In this document: one piece after another, positions 6,386-6,541 of the stretch | Layout: the number at the start of each line of letters is the position of its first letter | Position numbering within the stretch: the first letter of the stretch is position 1 | From: Chitinophagaceae bacterium | GTDB lineage: Bacteria; Bacteroidota; Bacteroidia; Chitinophagales; Chitinophagaceae | Assembly: GCA_947463755.1 (NCBI GenBank) | Contig: CANHUK010000094.1 | Location: 1 to 6,541 of the forward strand | Direction: 5' to 3' | Length of the DNA stretch: 6,541 nt | Notes under the pieces: generated by a model | Database searches by the model: none | The model's input: the letters and a program-made list of their open reading frames with translations, nothing else | What the model was told of the DNA's origin: nothing | Translations under genes and position numbers: made by a program

Positions 6386-6541
6386 ATGACAAGGTTGGAG
6401 CGATACCTGTTGCGCCGGTCAACGGTCAGGTGGCTGTTACGCATGTCCCGTCAAATGTCACTGCCCGGATTTGAAGGACTATCCCTGTACGATGTTAGCC
6501 GTTTTTTTTTCGCACAGACCCGTCAGGTTGGTCTGAACGAG
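6386..6541 (+). CDS. YihY/BrkB-family inner-membrane protein, 3'-truncated by window edge
   Basis: Only the first 52 codons are present, open to the last base. The N-terminus MTRLERYLLRRSTVRWLLRM followed by LPGFEGLSLYDVSRFFFAQ (26-44) and VGLNE (48-52) resembles what I recall of Bacteroidota YihY/virulence-factor-BrkB proteins, which usually continue into about six membrane helices. The visible part is the cytoplasmic, basic amphipathic lead-in before the first helix. The family is often annotated as ribonuclease BN by historical error; its function is not settled. It starts 18 nt after mltG and is probably co-transcribed with it. Nine consecutive T (6502-6510) encode part of Arg39 and Phe40-42. 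Confidence 0.8.
   Translation, partial: MTRLERYLLRRSTVRWLLRMSRQMSLPGFEGLSLYDVSRFFFAQTRQVGLNE

Overview
The window looks like a piece of chromosome from a member of the Bacteroidota, most likely near the Chitinophagales. The assignment rests on protein character (an LptE of the Bacteroidota type, a TPR protein with a FEPLHLTDYFASVG motif, a YihY N-terminus containing LPGFEGLSLYD), on weak or absent Shine-Dalgarno sequences, and on gene order. It was made from memory of families, not from a search. Base composition is moderately GC-rich and looks even throughout. I see no insertion sequence, phage gene, tRNA, rRNA, CRISPR array or other sign of recent transfer.

Layout: all six genes lie on the + strand and are tightly packed. 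A first block of five runs miaB (5' end outside the window), a sigma-54-type activator, lptE, a large acidic TPR protein and secG. Adjacent genes are separated by 2 nt or overlap by 11, 4 and 4 nt, so this reads as one translationally coupled operon. A clear intrinsic terminator follows secG. After it come mltG and, 18 nt further on, the first 52 codons of a YihY/BrkB-family membrane protein cut by the window edge. No gap exceeds 75 nt.

Functions: miaB modifies tRNA. The activator is an AAA+ enhancer-binding protein with a Fis-type HTH and no sensory domain. lptE, secG, mltG and yihY all concern the cell envelope (LPS export to the outer membrane, protein export, peptidoglycan strand termination, an inner-membrane protein). 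The TPR protein has short conserved-looking ends separated by about 550 residues of acidic low-complexity sequence.

The most unusual features are in that acidic protein, which carries a 99-bp in-frame tandem repeat with two nearly identical copies. Smaller points are a probable TTG start and an atypical lipobox in lptE, a GSFTGA variant in the activator, an Ala-Pro tail on SecG, and a T9 run inside the yihY-like gene. I found no convincing undescribed system; most of the window is housekeeping envelope biology.
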